From assembly GCA_034359265.1 (NCBI GenBank), contig CP136896.1:5549501-5613500 (forward strand): a stretch of 64,000 nucleotides of DNA. Reading direction: 5' to 3'. Below, one piece after another: positions 13,401 through 26,118 of the stretch. Source of the DNA: Canna indica (taxonomy: Eukaryota; Streptophyta; Magnoliopsida; Zingiberales; Cannaceae). Below the pieces are notes generated by a model that made no database searches, had not been told where the DNA came from, and saw only the letters and a program-made list of their open reading frames with translations. The first letter of the stretch is position 1; the number at the start of each line of letters is the position of its first letter. Position numbers and translations under genes: made by a program.

Positions 13401-13787
13401 ATTAATGGTGGGATACTTGGTTCCAAAACAGAAATCACACATGAAAGCTCAATCAGAAAGCCATGCAATTAATATACATTTATTATATATGTAACTAAGC
13501 AAGAAAGAACAAAAGAAGAAAACAATTCATTCTTTTGAGAGATGGAACTAACCAGAACTCAATGAGCTTGAATTCTGAGACACAGGCGCAGCACTCATGG
13601 CCCTGGAGAACACCATCCCAACCTCTGTACTACTCCTGAAGGGGGAAAAAGCAACCAGGAAGAGGTAGGTAATACAGACACCACAAAAGAAACCTAAAAC
13701 CCATATTTTGCAAGAGGTGGAATTTCCCATCTGCATGGCTTTCTGAGAGATAACCCTCTCAAGACCCTTCTGTGCTACTGGCTCCAT
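10441..13787 (-). CDS. FUT8/GT23-related glycosyltransferase-like type II membrane protein, 8 exons
   Basis: Exons (plus coordinates, read right to left): 13553-13787, 12843-13231, 12137-12386, 11793-11958, 11602-11704, 11325-11453, 10802-11017, 10441-10722. They total 1770 nt (589 aa) with frame kept throughout. Residues about 28-47 (IWVLGFFCGVCITYLFLVAF) form a signal anchor after a basic N-terminus, expected for a Golgi enzyme. Central blocks include DWERLPGFGIGAQLAGMAGLM and a sugar-nucleotide-type motif SLHVRMGDK at 452-460, resembling the HVRxxDK motif of alpha-1,6-fucosyltransferases. The C-terminal EADFFIGALGSTWCYLIDGMR also fits. The start at 13787 was chosen because it is the Met nearest the anchor, although an upstream in-frame Met exists. 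Donor and acceptor sugars of the plant proteins are unproven, so fucosyl transfer is inferred from family resemblance only. Intron 7 uses a GC donor. Confidence 0.82.
10723..10801 (-). other. GC-AG intron (intron 7 of the glycosyltransferase-like gene)
   Basis: Exon 7 ends ATG CAG and is followed by GCAGGT; exon 8 starts GAG GTC ATT. Only a GC donor at 10800-10801 keeps frame (E-M-Q/E-V-I-D). The nearby GT would produce a stop soon after the junction. The acceptor is a normal CAG. Confidence 0.7.
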
Positions 13788-16120
13788 CACCCACCTTTCA
13801 CTACTTTGCCACCATTCAAATTCACATAGCAAGAACCTCAGCTACCATTCTCCCCCATCATCGAAAGCATATGGCCCTTCAATAATATCTGGAGAGCACC
13901 AAACTCTTACCTAATTGTCAAGACTTATTACACTGTTTCCTTAATTTCCTCTACCACTTAATTAATTATGCGCAAACCTACTTCAGTTTCCTCCGTGCGT
14001 GCTTCTTCTACTGTCACAGCTCCGACCAGCAAAGCAGTGGAATAAAAGGCGTTTCGCTCATCAATGCCCAAGCTGCATCACCATATGAGCAATTCCTTCA
14101 TTCAATCTGCAAACGGCACAAAAAGAGTCACACAGATGAATCATTGAAGCCAATAAAAAGAGACCTACGAAATGCAGTGTGTCGGCTCATGCCTCGCGGC
14201 TACAGACAGATGGCACTCAATCCTTCTCCCCTACACATGCAAATGAGGTAAGTGAGAGGGAAGAATACATGTAGGAGGTCCAAATTAAGCTAAGCTTTAA
14301 CAAAACCATGCATTCCCCGAGAGAGGATGTTCTCGAGGCATTCAAGATGAAGACAAAAAGCACGGAGGCGAGCGAGGCCTGACAGGAGTACAGAGGAGGG
14401 GTCACAAAATCGTCCACAACCCTCCACTGCTCGCTGTTACTTTAGCCAATTCACGATTGGAGCAGCAGCTACAGATGGACCTTAGAAGCGCGCAGCAGTG
14501 GCGGAGCAGATGGTGTATGCACGAGCAGGAAACGATAATTCATCGAACAGCTCGTGGGCATAGCTGTGGATGAGTGGATCGCAGGCATTATGTGCCAACA
14601 GCATCAGAGTAATGGCAGCCGGCTGCATGATGACGCAGGAAGAGGACGGAATCGAAGGCTACTAAACAACACAAAGCTGGTGGGGAAGGGATTGAAGTGG
14701 AGGAGAAAGCAAGAAAAGTAAGGCCGTCATTATTAGATGGAATTATCATTGAGGTGCGTGAAGATTAAGCTCGTAGGTTGAATTGTTTATTGCTTTTTCT
14801 AGCGATGCGGCTGGCGTTAATAATATTATTATTAATAAAATATTAATAATAATGATGACGACGATGAAAAAGAGCGACCAGGTATATGTCTTATTATTAA
14901 TAAAATAATAAGACAGCTGGATGTGGCTGCGGACGTCAAATTTCTCTAAATAAGCGAAATGGAAAATGATTTGGAATAAGCTATATGTAGTGATAATTAC
15001 TTCGGAAAATAATTAATTACATTTTATTGGGTTTTGAAATTGTATATTTTACATTTCAAAGGTGATAATTATTGGGCTTTGAAAATAATCAAATTGTATA
15101 TTATGTCATGACCAGATTGATGAGCATTATGTTTCTAAGGTTTTATCTCAAAATTGATCGTTATCGGTTATCCTTATATCTGGTCTTTTGAAAAAATAAA
15201 AAAATGCAAGCATTTATCTTTACAAAAAAAAGAAGATCGAAATGCTTTGAGAAGTTAGATCTAATTACCTATTTGATAGTTTTGATTCAATCACTGGTTC
15301 AATTTTAAAAATTAATTGGACCAACTAATTTGATTTCTTTAATAGGACTAATTGTTGCATTTGATTATGAATAATAAGCTCATGCTTTTGAAGATTCCAA
15401 ATTACTTTTTAGGTTTATTTGAAAGATAAAAACATGCGGTGCTTATTTCAAAGTAGACAATATATACCACCGACTAATTAATATGCAAATAATAGCACTA
15501 GAAATAAAATAAATATTGATTCGAAGAAGACGAGGAGAGAGTTTCACTACTAAAGGCTTATTAAATAACTTACATATTTGTTTGTCACAATATAGGTGAA
15601 TTGGATTTGAACTGAATTTAAATCTTACGTCAAGTAGAATTTTGATCGATAAAAAAAGAACTTACAACATGTTTGCTTGGATAGATAAAGGGGACGGATT
15701 GGATTTGTTATCGGGCGAAAATGAAACAACTTGGAAATGGGCCGGAAAGTTTAAGCCCAAATTCGTTAACAACCTCAACATTGTCATTAGGTCCATTACT
15801 AAATAAATAAGCTAGCTACTAATTAATTGGTGTAGTAATTTAATCGATGTTATAAATTAAATAAAACTAATTTAGCAAGCTTCTTGAAAAATGTAATAGC
15901 ATATAAATTGTGAAATACATCTTAAGTATAAACAGCAAACCCCTAATTACTTTAATTAATTGAACTTTAATCGAGCTTTATCATTAAACTAGAACTTTTG
16001 AGCTCTATTGACGTCAGCAATTACTTATTTGTCTATTTATACACCGAGATAAATATGTACCATATTCTTTTATGAGACTAAATTGTTTAATAATATAAAA
16101 TTTATAATCTAAACTATATG
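13788..16120. other. Upstream region of the glycosyltransferase-like gene and AT-rich spacer
   Basis: 13.79-14.7 kb is less AT-rich and likely holds the 5' UTR, perhaps with a UTR intron, and promoter of the minus-strand gene. From 14.8 to 16.1 kb the sequence is AT-rich, with a short ATT/AAT microsatellite at about 14820-14850. No coding signal supported. Confidence 0.45.
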
Positions 16121-16318
16121 TACGCAATGTCGATTGCTCTAGGCGACTTTTCTCCCCCTCACCCCCTATTCCCCCTCCGCCGCCGCCGAGATCCTCGGAC
16201 CCCCCAGATCCCCCTAATCGTCTGATCTCTTCCTCGAGACCGGCTTCTCCACTAGCGGCTCCCGCTCCATCCTCTCCACCGGTCCAAAAATCGGCATCCT
16301 GGGCGCAGATCCTCCGAA

Positions 16319-17868
16319 ATGGAAACCCAAATTAGGGTTTCATCTTCAATCCTCTCCAAAATCCAGTTGGTGACATCTGATAGAGTTTTCTTCTCCTTTG
16401 CGTAAGCCCTAAACTGGCGTCAACCCTGGGAGCAGGGCTTGATAGGTAAATTTTTGGGGAAGCCGCCCTCTCTCGATTTTGTAAAACGATGGGCTTCCCG
16501 TTTATGGTCCGGTTCTGGTTTACAATCGACGCTCAATTTAGAGGAAAACTTTTTCTATTTTCGTTTTGGTTCGATCGAATCGGCAAATCTTGTAGGTGGC
16601 CCTTGGACATTCAGGGGAGATGTTTTGAGATTGATTCTATGGAAACCTTTTTTTAAGTCGTGGGATGAACGATTCTCAACGGCTCCGGTTTGGATTAGAT
16701 TCCATTCTTTACCCTTGGACTTTTAGAATTATGACTCAGTTTTCTCGATTGCTCAATGTTTCGGCAATGTTCTTAGAATTGATGACCGCTCTTTTGTGTT
16801 TGAACGTGGTCGATATTTACGGGTCTGTGTGGAAATTGACCTTGCTTTACCTATCTGCCAAGGAGTGTGGATCTCTGTTGATAATGCTGAGGTTTTTCAA
16901 CCTATCGTTTACGAAAATCTTCCTACAGTGTGCTTTCAGTGCGGTTTAATCAGACACCGTGAGTCCTCTTGTCCAACTCTTTTGAATCGTTCTTCTTCTG
17001 TTTCGTCGGCTCTTTCGTCTGAAAATATTATTCCCGACTGTGCTTCTGATGTCCCTATGGACCCGATTTCGGCCCCCCGGATGCCCTAAATCTGATCTTG
17101 CGCCTTCTTCGACTTGTGGTCCCTGGATCCAAGTCCAACGCCGCAATCACTCGCGACGGGGCCCTCGTAGCGCACGCTCCCCGTCCGGGGATGCTCGTGC
17201 TCAAGCCAAATAGGACGCTGGGATTTCGGCAGACCACAACAACCGGAGAAAGGAAAAGGTGAAGCCTCTTGAGGTTCCCAGAAGGACTCCAGCCCCGAAC
17301 CCTAAAGATAAAAGTGTTCCCCTGCCAAATGCTTCTTCCTCGGCTAAGCAAAGTGGTAACCCCTCTCCTTTTAAATATGCTAGTATTATTGATTTGAATG
17401 TTGATTGTAATGATTCCAGTATGTATACTGGTCCTAATTTTGTTAATATTAACCTTGATGATGTGCCTGATGATGTTAATATTGTTGATGCTCCTGCTTT
17501 TGTAGAAAATATCCCAATTGTTGGGAATAAAGCTAATTATAAAGATGACCTAACCCAAAATAATTCATTCTCTTTTATCCCTTCCTCCTCATCCCTGTCC
17601 CTAAAGGAATTAACAAATCAGGTTAATTTAGCATTTAAAAATTTTGGTCACCTTGTTAACACCCCTTATGCACATAGATCTTCTATAAAGAAGCCTCTTA
17701 AATCTCCTAAGCCAGAAAATCCTCTTGGCCTTAAAGCTGGCAGCCACAATAGATTTAAGAAACATAGATCTATATTTGATCCAGATAATATTCCTAGATA
17801 ATCTGAGGATAATCTCTCGGAATTCCAATCTCATAATCATTTCACTTTACTTGATGAAAGTACTTAAT
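16319..17868 (+). pseudogene. LINE-A ORF1 (DUF4283 + CCHC zinc knuckle), broken
   Basis: Reads from ATG 16319 (METQIRVSSS) in one frame to about 17085, then after a one-base shift near a C-run continues to TAA 17866-17868. The DUF4283 block includes NLVGGPWTFRGDVLRL. The zinc knuckle is C-F-Q-C-G-L-I-R-H-R-E-S-S-C (Cx2Cx4Hx4C) around 16930-16975. Stops at 16403 (TAA), 16724 (TAG, where Trp is expected in LDFWNYD), 17211 (TAG) and 17799 (TAA) all fit Trp or Gln codons changed by one transition. The product would be an RNA-binding LINE particle protein. Its end overlaps the ORF2 start by 15 bases. Confidence 0.8.
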
Positions 17869-20800
17869 TATTGGAATGTGAGAGGTGCTATGCGTAGACC
17901 TGTTAAAGAATTTCTTTATTATCAAATTAGGCTTGAACCTATTAATGTCATTTCTTTGCAAGAAACTCATATTGACACTAATAATACTAATAAGCTTATC
18001 AGCTCCTTTGGAAAATCCTAGGAGGCTGCCATTCAGCCTAGTCTAGGAGCTTCTGGTGGGATCATTATTGCTTGGGATTCTAGTTGTATCAGAGCTAAAA
18101 TTATTTCCATTTCTTCTCAAGTCATCCACATTGTTATTCATCATGACAAGTCTCAACCTTTCATGCTTTCTAGTTTTTATGCAAATACTGACCCTAAAGT
18201 AAGATCCTTACTTTGGACCTCTTTCTTAAATTTAAACCTGGATAATATTCCTTGGTTGACCATGGGTGATTTTAATTATATCCTAAACTCTGAAGATAAG
18301 CTTGGTGGTCTTCCATTCAAATTTACAAAACCTATCATTGAATTTACTTCTTTCATTCAGTGTGCTGGTCTCTTAGATCTAGGATTCTCAGGCCCTAAAT
18401 TTACCTAGTCCAACAACCGTAAGGGAGCTGCTAAAATCCTTATTAGACTAGACATGATGTTCTCTAATGCTGCTTGGACTCATTTCTTCGGTAATAGTTC
18501 TGTTAAACACCTAAATAGAATATTATCTGATCATTGTCCTCTTATCTTATCTATTCATGTTGTTAATCAATCCAGGAATAAGTTCTTTAAATTTCAGAAC
18601 TTTTGGCTTGAATATGATGATTGTAAGAATGTTGTTACTAATGCATGAAATGATTATAATCATGATGATCCTTCTTCAGTCTTTATAGGTAAATTGATTG
18701 ATACCCGAGGTGCTTTATCCTACTGGAATAAATATAGCTTAGGGAAATTGGAAACCCTCTTAGATTCTACCGCAAATGATATAATTCTCTTAGAATCTAT
18801 TGAAGGTTCCTCCTCTGCCCCCCCTAATATTGATCTCAATATTAGAGAGTTACACAATAAACATGTTGCATTGCAAAGATAAATTTGTTTAAAATGGTGG
18901 TCTAAATCCAAAATTAATTGGATTGCCAATGGTGACTTAAACACTGTTTATTTTCATATGCTTGTTACTATGCGTAGACGTACCAATTTTATCCACTCCT
19001 TATATTCAGCTTCCAATGTTTCTTTGTTTGATGATAAAGACATTTTAGATGCATTTGTTAATCATTATAACTCTCTTTGGAATATCTCTACTGTTTCTAC
19101 CATTCCTGGATTGGATATGCCTAACCTCCCTACTTTACACCATGATATGGCTAATTCTTTGATTACTCCTATCACTATCCATGAACTTTGGGATACTATC
19201 AAGTCTTTCAAAAATGGTAACAGCCCAGGTATAGATGGGTTCACAATTGAATTTTACAAATATTTTTGGAACACCATTGCTGATTCATTTTTTCAATATG
19301 TTTAGCTATTTTTTCAGCATGCCATTATTCCTAAGGATTGGAACTAAATCCTCCTGACTTTCATTCCTAAAGTCAAGGATCCTAAATATGTTAAGGACTT
19401 CAGACCTATAGCCTTATATAATCTTTCTTACCGCATCATCTCTAAAGTTATTGCTAACAGATTAAAAGTCTGCTTGCCTAATCTTATCTCCTGTAAGCAA
19501 TCTGCCTTTGTTAAAGGGAGGAACATTCATGATTAGGGGTGGCAATTTTATCTGCATCCGCTAACTAAAAACCGCATCCGCACACCGTATTCGATCCATA
19601 TCCGCAAATAAAAATGGATATGGATACGAATACGGATTTAGAAAACTTATATCCGCATGGATATGGTGCGGATACAGATATGGTTGTGGATCCGCACCGT
19701 ATCCGCACCGCCTATCCGCGTCTCTGAATTACTATTTTGCCCATATAAGTTATTAATATATATAAGATCTCTATGGTAATTTTATATCAAGATGAATTTT
19801 GAAGTATATTATATATTTATTTTGGATCAATGAATTGATAATTTATTGATTTTTTTAATTAAATATATTATTTTATTAAATACGGTGCAGATACGGATGC
19901 TGATACGGATGCTGATACGGTGCGGATATCCGTATTTGAAGCGGTGCAGATATGGATATCCATATTCACATCCGTAGCGGATACGGTGCGGATACGGATG
20001 AGCGGATATGGGGTACGGTGCGGATACGGATAATCCAGTATCCGCGCCATATCCGATCCGTTGCCAGCCCTATTCATGATAACATCTTGATTGTTCAAGA
20101 GCTGGTTCATTTTTTTTATGATTCTAAAAGCAAAACCCCCTACATCATTGTCAAAATTGATGTTGAAAAAGCTTTTGACCTTCTCAAAAGAGAAGCTATT
20201 ATAGAAGTCCTGAAAAGATTCAACTTCCCTTCTTTATTTATTAAGTGGATCCATTCTTGCATCTCCTCTCCCTCCTATGCATGCATGGTTAATGCTCAAA
20301 CTTTCTCTTTCTTTCCCTCTAATAGGGGCATTAGATAAGGTGATCCTATTTCACCGTTCCTCTTCATTCGTGTTTCTCAAGTTCTAACTCAGCTTATAAA
20401 TTTTGCGATTAATGTGAATAAGTTAACTCCCTTTAGGTTTAAAAATGACCTCCCCATCAGCCACTTGATGTTTACTGATGATCTCATCTTAACCTTTAAG
20501 GCTATCTCCAAAAGCCTTAACTCTGTTAAGGCCATCTTTTCCACTTATGAATCTTTAACTGACCAAAAAATTAATTTCTCTAAGTCTAATATCTTCTTCC
20601 CTAAGAATGTCTCTTCATCTTCTAAGAATAGGATTTCTAGATTCCTTGGTATGAAAGTTAGTAAATTCCCTTTTAAATATCTTGGTGTAATGATATCTCC
20701 TAGGAGACCTCCCCCTCATATTCATGATCACATCCTCTCCCAGATTGATGCCAAGTTATGTAATTGAAAAGCCTCTATTCTCTCCCAAGCTGGTAGAGTT

Positions 20801-22501
20801 GTCCTTATAAATTCTGTTCTTAACTCAATTCTAATCCACTCGATCTCTGTTACCTGACTTAATAGGGATTTAAATAATGAAATTGAGAAGTGAATTAAGA
20901 ACTTTCTTTGGAATCATAACCCTAATAAGAATAGTATTCATCTTATTAATTGGTATACTGTTACTTTACTTAAAGCCTTGGGTGGTTTAGGAATCCAAGA
21001 CATTGAAACCAAAAGCTTATCCCTTCATGCTAAAAAGATTCAAGCTTATCTTAATAAATCTAATTCTTTATGGGTTACCATTGTTAGGAGAAAATACATT
21101 GAAGTTTCCTGTTCTAATTCTTCTCCCCCTAACAAATCATCGTGTGCTTGGAAAATATTTCTCAAAGCCTTTTCTAAGCTTCATCTTGGCTTTAAGTCTA
21201 TTATTGGGAATGGTAGTAATACTTCTTTTCTTTATGATAATTGGATTCTAGATGTCCCTCTTGCCTTAAAATCAACTTTTATCAACATGAATGTTATTGA
21301 TAACATCTCTCATGTCCATCATTTAATGCATAATCATGAATTATCATCTTTTGTGGGTCTAATTGTTTGCAATAAAGATTTATGGGAGACTATATTGAGC
21401 ATTGAGATTTCGATTCATCCTGATGATGATTTTGTGGCTTGGACTCATGAGATTGATGGCAAGGCAACCGCATCCTCTGCTTACCTGTTTCTCAAAACAT
21501 ATTGTCAAACTTCTTCTGATTCTAGTTTTAATTGGAATAATATCTAGAATATTCCTGTTTCTCCTAAAGTTAAAATATTTTTATGGAAGTTTTTTCGTAA
21601 TCGCCTCCTTACTCTTTCCAGGCTTACTGATTTGAGTTTTTCGATTGACCAAACATGTTTATTATGTAATTCTGATATTGAAACTTCCTCGCATCTTTTC
21701 TGAAATTATGCTTTTGCTTCTAACGTTTGGCTTTCTCTCGGTCAAAAGCTTAATTGTGACTTTGTCAGTAGAAGTAATTGACATTCTGGTAGCTGGCTTG
21801 GGTCAAATATGAATTCTTCTTTGAACCTTAATACCAAAGCCATTGTTGTCAATGCCTTATGGACTTTATGGTTTTTTAGAAACAATATTTTGCATGGTGA
21901 AGGACGGCCTGCCATCTCTTATGTAGTTATGAGAATTTTAAATAATTCTTTGAATTATATTAAGTCACTGAATCCTGAGGGCTTTGTATCAATTTCTATT
22001 AATGTTTTGGTATGGTCACCCCCTCCGGTGGGCTTCCTTAAAATAAATTGCGATGGTGCTTTTCTAGATTCGGATGGGGGAGCTGGTTTTATCATCCGGG
22101 ATTCGCAAGACGAGTGTTTATATGCTTCTGCTATCTATTTTCATTATTTATCTGCTTTATATTCAGAAGCTACTGTTATCTACTCTGTCTTGTCTTTGGC
22201 TTTTTCCAGGAACATAGATCACCTCCGCATCAAAACGGATTGCAAGCAGATTGTGGATACGATCAATAACAAGTCTAACTTTCCATGTAGATATCATAAT
22301 TTGTTTAGAAATATTTGTAATTTTCTTCTTAAATTCAATGATGTAATTTTAACATTTGTAAGTCGTTCGACAAACAAAGCTATCCATTGAGCAGCCAATT
22401 ATGCTCGGAGAAAGAAAGAGTCTATTATTTGGACTTTTATTCGACCTCCTGAGTTGGATGTAATCTTGGGTGAGGATACTTTATCCTCTACTTATAGTTA
22501 A
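17854..22501 (+). pseudogene. LINE-A ORF2 (endonuclease-RT-RNase H), broken by nonsense codons and a hAT insertion
   Basis: From ATG 17854 (MKVLNYWNVRG) the frame runs to TAA 22499-22501. Removing the 539-bp insert plus one 8-bp repeat leaves 4101 nt in a single frame. Endonuclease motifs: LQETH, MGDFN, and SDHCPL near 18530. RT motifs: RPIALYNLSYRIISKVIANRL, SAFVKGR, the catalytic block as MFTDDLIL near 20470, and GIRxGDPISP. RNase H begins around 22030 (LKINCDGAF). In-frame stops occur at 18019, 18406, 18646, 18880, 19303, 19345, 20336, 20765, 20855, 20891, 21545, 21701, 21779 and 22388. Most fall where Trp (TGG) or Gln (CAA/CAG) is expected, for example GIRQGDP and IHWAANYA. No frameshift is needed anywhere. 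Confidence 0.85.
19534..20072. mobile_element. hAT-like non-autonomous element (copy 1), inside LINE-A RT
   Basis: 539 bp with terminal inverted repeats TAGGGGTGGCAA / TTGCCAGCCCTA and a perfect 8-bp target duplication TTCATGAT at 19526-19533 and 20073-20080. The interior is filled at both ends with copies of GCGGATA / TATCCGC-type motifs, as in hAT subterminal transposase-binding arrays, around an AT-rich core. No transposase is encoded. Confidence 0.85.
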
Positions 22502-22533
22502 TATATTATCTCTGTCGGTTTGGAAAAAAAAAA

Positions 22534-22785
22534 GTTGATGAAATGAACATTCTCTTTTATTTTTCCCTTTAAAGAAAAGGAGAAAATCTAACTGAAGTTA
22601 ATTTGCATGATTTACTTTATTTTTTAGTCATCCCAATTTAACTTTGGTGAAATTATTTTTATTTTTTTAATAGTTTGGCATGTTCTGAAGTTAATTATTC
22701 TTATTAAGATGAAATTAATAGTTTGGCAAGACTAAGTAATTATTGTAATAATAATATCTTTACATTTTTTTTTCAGAAAAAAATA
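22534..22785. other. Spacer after LINE-A
   Basis: AT-rich sequence with no supported feature. Confidence 0.4.
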
Positions 22786-23690
22786 CACAGATCATCCTAT
22801 TGATCTAACATAATTATGACTATTAAGATCCCTAGTTACAATATTTATAAAATCAGGAAATAGAGGCAAAAACCAAATACAAGAGATCGTGTTCTTTCTA
22901 CCCATCTTAACTGCCACATGCACAACTCTATTGCACTCCCTTAATACAAATTGAAAAAAAATAAGGATCAATACATGAACAAAAGGAATTTAATATTTCT
23001 AAAGAGATTACAAAATGGATTTGGCACTTGATAAAACTCTTTGAGACAATCTATAAAGATTTTGTTATCCGTCTTAAAAATAGTATGAGTCAACCCAGTT
23101 GAAGCATAGGAAGTTCAAAGCAAAGATTTCACAAAAATCACTTAATTTTCCCAAAAGATAAAATGTCCACATGAATCACCACACCATGCGAGTTTCGAAC
23201 AACTATGCCAGCACCACTGTCATTATTTCATATAGCCATCACTTTGATTTTAATCCAAGATCTATAGAGGGATTCCATTTAAGGTTAATAGCATTACTAA
23301 TTATATTTCCATTAGATAAGGAAGTCTTAAGATGTGAATAAGTAAATGATAAAATAGATATCACAAAACAATTTGGGGATAGTTGCCTAACCTCATGCTA
23401 CTTTAAGTTCCTTGTGCACCAAATTAAGGAACCAAAAAGTATTCGCAATTATGGTCCTACAATAATTTGTATCATGTAGATCCGAGTTAAAGTAAAGCCA
23501 AAAGTCATCTACCCAATCCTCTATGTTAGAGAAATTAATACGTAGTATTTGTTCGAGGAGAGTCCAAATTTGAGACACAACATAGATGGAAGGCTAGATG
23601 CTCAATCATTTCTGACATTGACAAAAAAAAAATACAATGGTCAAAATTGGAAATACAAATCTAGGCCAATATGACTTTAATTGGTTGGGA
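22786..23690 (-). pseudogene. Reverse-strand LINE fragment (zf-RVT tail and RNase H)
   Basis: On the minus strand, broken frames resemble the end of a plant L1 ORF2. The segment 23393-23578 reads SQIWTLLEQILRINFSNIEDWVDDFW..., as in the region after the zf-RVT. Further left there are relics of an RNase H domain, with many stops and shifts. No RT is present. It lies between LINE-A and LINE-B in the opposite direction. Confidence 0.5.
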
Positions 23691-23769
23691 GTTTAAGGTG
23701 TATTAATTTCCAAAGAAATAATAAGATTTTAGGAGCAATTTGGATATTCCAAAGGGTCGGTCATAGGGC

Positions 23770-24810
23770 AGAATGCACAACAAATTTATCTCGTTGTTCT
23801 CTGCCATGTTATTTACTCTTTGCAGTATTTTCTCTAAAGCTGTCCTGGTTCGTATGCCCTTGATTCTTTTATCTCGTTGGCGTTATATTTCGGCTGTGAG
23901 GTTTTCTTTTCCTCGCTGGTCTTGCTTCTCATTATCGCCTGGCATGGTAAGTTTTTCTTCGTGGCTTTGATTTCTCTTTGTTCTGTTCTTGTTGTTCTCT
24001 GCTTTGGGCGGAATCGTTTGATGCTCGGCTTTCTCTGAGCTTTTGACATCTGCGATTCTGGTGGTCTCTCTTGTGATCGTTTCTGGTTTTGATTGTGATT
24101 TCTATCGATCTTGTCTTTCTTCTTTGCTTTTAGGTTTTCTGTGTCTTCGATCTGTGTATTTTTCTATTATTTTTTCTTTTCTTTTCTTTCGTTTCTCTTT
24201 TGGTGATTTGTTTTCTTGTTGTTCTGGATCTGTGTTTTCCTTGTTTTCCTTGGTTTGGTTCTCGTTTCCTGGTTATTATTTTTATTATTATTTATTTTTT
24301 GCTTTCTTCTGATTTGCTTTTACATTTTTTTTGCTTTTGGATTTGTGTGCTTCCTCTTGCTTTTGGTTTTTCCTGGACAATCTCCAAGCGTTTTCTCCTC
24401 CTAGTTATTTCATTTCTGCTTCCTTCCTGCTTTGTGCGACATTTCTTTTTTGGTTTTTTTTCTTCTTTTCTGTCGTGGTTTTTTTAGCTGTATTTTTTGT
24501 TTTTTCCCTCCTGTAGCTTTTCTGTTTTATCTCCTCTCTTCTATTTCTTGTCTTTGCGTGTGTTGGTGGATTCTTTCAAGTCTGCGATCTTGTGATTTGA
24601 CGTCTGGTTTGGCGATCTTGCGGATGCTTTAAGTCTGCGATCTTCGTTCTTCTGTTCCTGATTTATCGTATCTTCTTGGTTTTCCTCTTGTCTTTGCTTT
24701 TCATCCTCTTTCTGATCCGATCCCTATTATTTGTTTCTTATTTGTTCGAATTTTTGATTTTTTCGTGTGCTTTCTTTGGGCTCTGCCTTCTTTTGTTGTT
24801 TCCCTTTCCT
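23770..24810 (+). other. Pyrimidine-rich leader of LINE-B
   Basis: About 1 kb in which the plus strand is dominated by T and TC runs. Open frames here translate to low-complexity F/L/S/C-rich strings and are composition artefacts, not genes. The position directly before ORF1 fits a LINE 5' UTR with internal promoter function. Confidence 0.5.
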
Positions 24811-26118
24811 ATGAGGAAAACACAAGAGAAGGTGGGGGCTAAGGCCCCTGATAAGCGTATGAAGGGTAAGTCTCCTAACATCTCTAGTTCTTCTCTTACT
24901 AATGTCATACTCTTGTGGTTGAAGCTGGTCCTCTAGAATCTTCTTCTCTGATTGCTGCTACTTTACCTAGAAGTGTGACTGATTCGGGCTTGACGAGACT
25001 TGCATCTCAAGCTGCTCCATCTGCTCCTCCTTATGGAAATATTAGCACTACTGCTGGTAATTCTACCCTTAATGGGAATATTGGTAAAAATTCTGTTAGT
25101 TTTTCTGAAAGTGTTTTGGCCTCTGCTTTGCCTAAAACAACTGTTAATCAAATATCTTGGTCTAATCTGTTTAAACCTAAGAATACTGATACTAGTTTTT
25201 CATCGGTTGAAATGCTATCTAACATTAAAGCTTCAGTTCAAGATTTTGTTGAGTTTGATGATCAAGAGCTTCAAGAACTTAGAAAGCATTGGTTTACCTC
25301 TCTGATTGGTAGATTTCTTCACAAACCTCTCATACATTTTGAAATTAGAAATTGGGCTTTTACTACATGGGTTTCTTTTAATATTGAAAATATTATTGAT
25401 TTAGAAAATAATTTTTTTCTGTTTCGTTTTGACTATGAGGAAAATGCCATTAAAGTTCTCTCGTGTTACACCCCAAAACAAAGGCGTAACCGGCCAGAGT
25501 ACTATAGGTACCCCGAAGCCTAATCCAACATCATAACCAAAAGATACGAACTTTAGGCAACATAAGAGTCTAGATTCCTACCATAACAAAAATGATTAAA
25601 ATTTTCAACTCAAAATCCATAAGGAATCTGATAACTGCATATGTTCAAACTCATTTAAAATGAACCAACAATTATTCGGCATTCAATACGGAAATATAGT
25701 GTTAAATGTCCATTTACAAAACAAAAGGAAAGAGTGAATATCACTCAATGAACTCAACATAACTCTTGACCATGACGTGCCACGAGATCGACTTCCCTTG
25801 ACGCCCCAACTGCGCTACGGCACTCCAGGTAGTGTCTGATTACGCGCCCAGGTGCTGCAAAATGGTGAAATAAACAGTAAGTCCAACTAGGACTTAGTGA
25901 GTGACATAATCTCCTACAACCATGCTCAAAAATACAAGTCAACAGATGTACATGTGTATGCAATAATGTAATATTTCGTAAACAAAATGAGGTGTTCCAA
26001 GGAAATACAGATACACTCCATACCACCATGCATTCATCTAGGCAACAATTAGTAAGAGCATATTAATAATACTAACATGAGATAAACAACAATGAAGTCA
26101 TTCAACTATTCATGCAAG

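Larger units (their letters stand above)
16130..22533 (+). mobile_element. LINE-A: near full-length, inactivated L1-type retrotransposon
   Basis: A complete plant L1 layout on the plus strand: a GC-rich 5' UTR (about 16145-16318), ORF1 with DUF4283 and a CCHC knuckle, ORF2 with endonuclease, reverse transcriptase, zf-RVT and RNase H, and a 3' end with an A-run at 22524-22533. A 539-bp hAT-like element sits in the RT domain at 19534-20072. Apart from that insert, ORF2 has no frameshift, but both ORFs carry many stops, so the element is dead. The 5' boundary is approximate and I could not find the target duplication. Confidence 0.88.

Noticed and set aside
16946..17351. Minus-strand Arg/Gly-rich frames
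   Set aside because: They lie opposite the GC-rich linker of LINE-A ORF1 and have no independent support.
24040..24800. Several overlapping open frames that translate to hydrophobic F/L/S/C-rich strings, like membrane proteins
   Set aside because: They arise from the T-rich leader of LINE-B in three frames at once and have no conserved motif.
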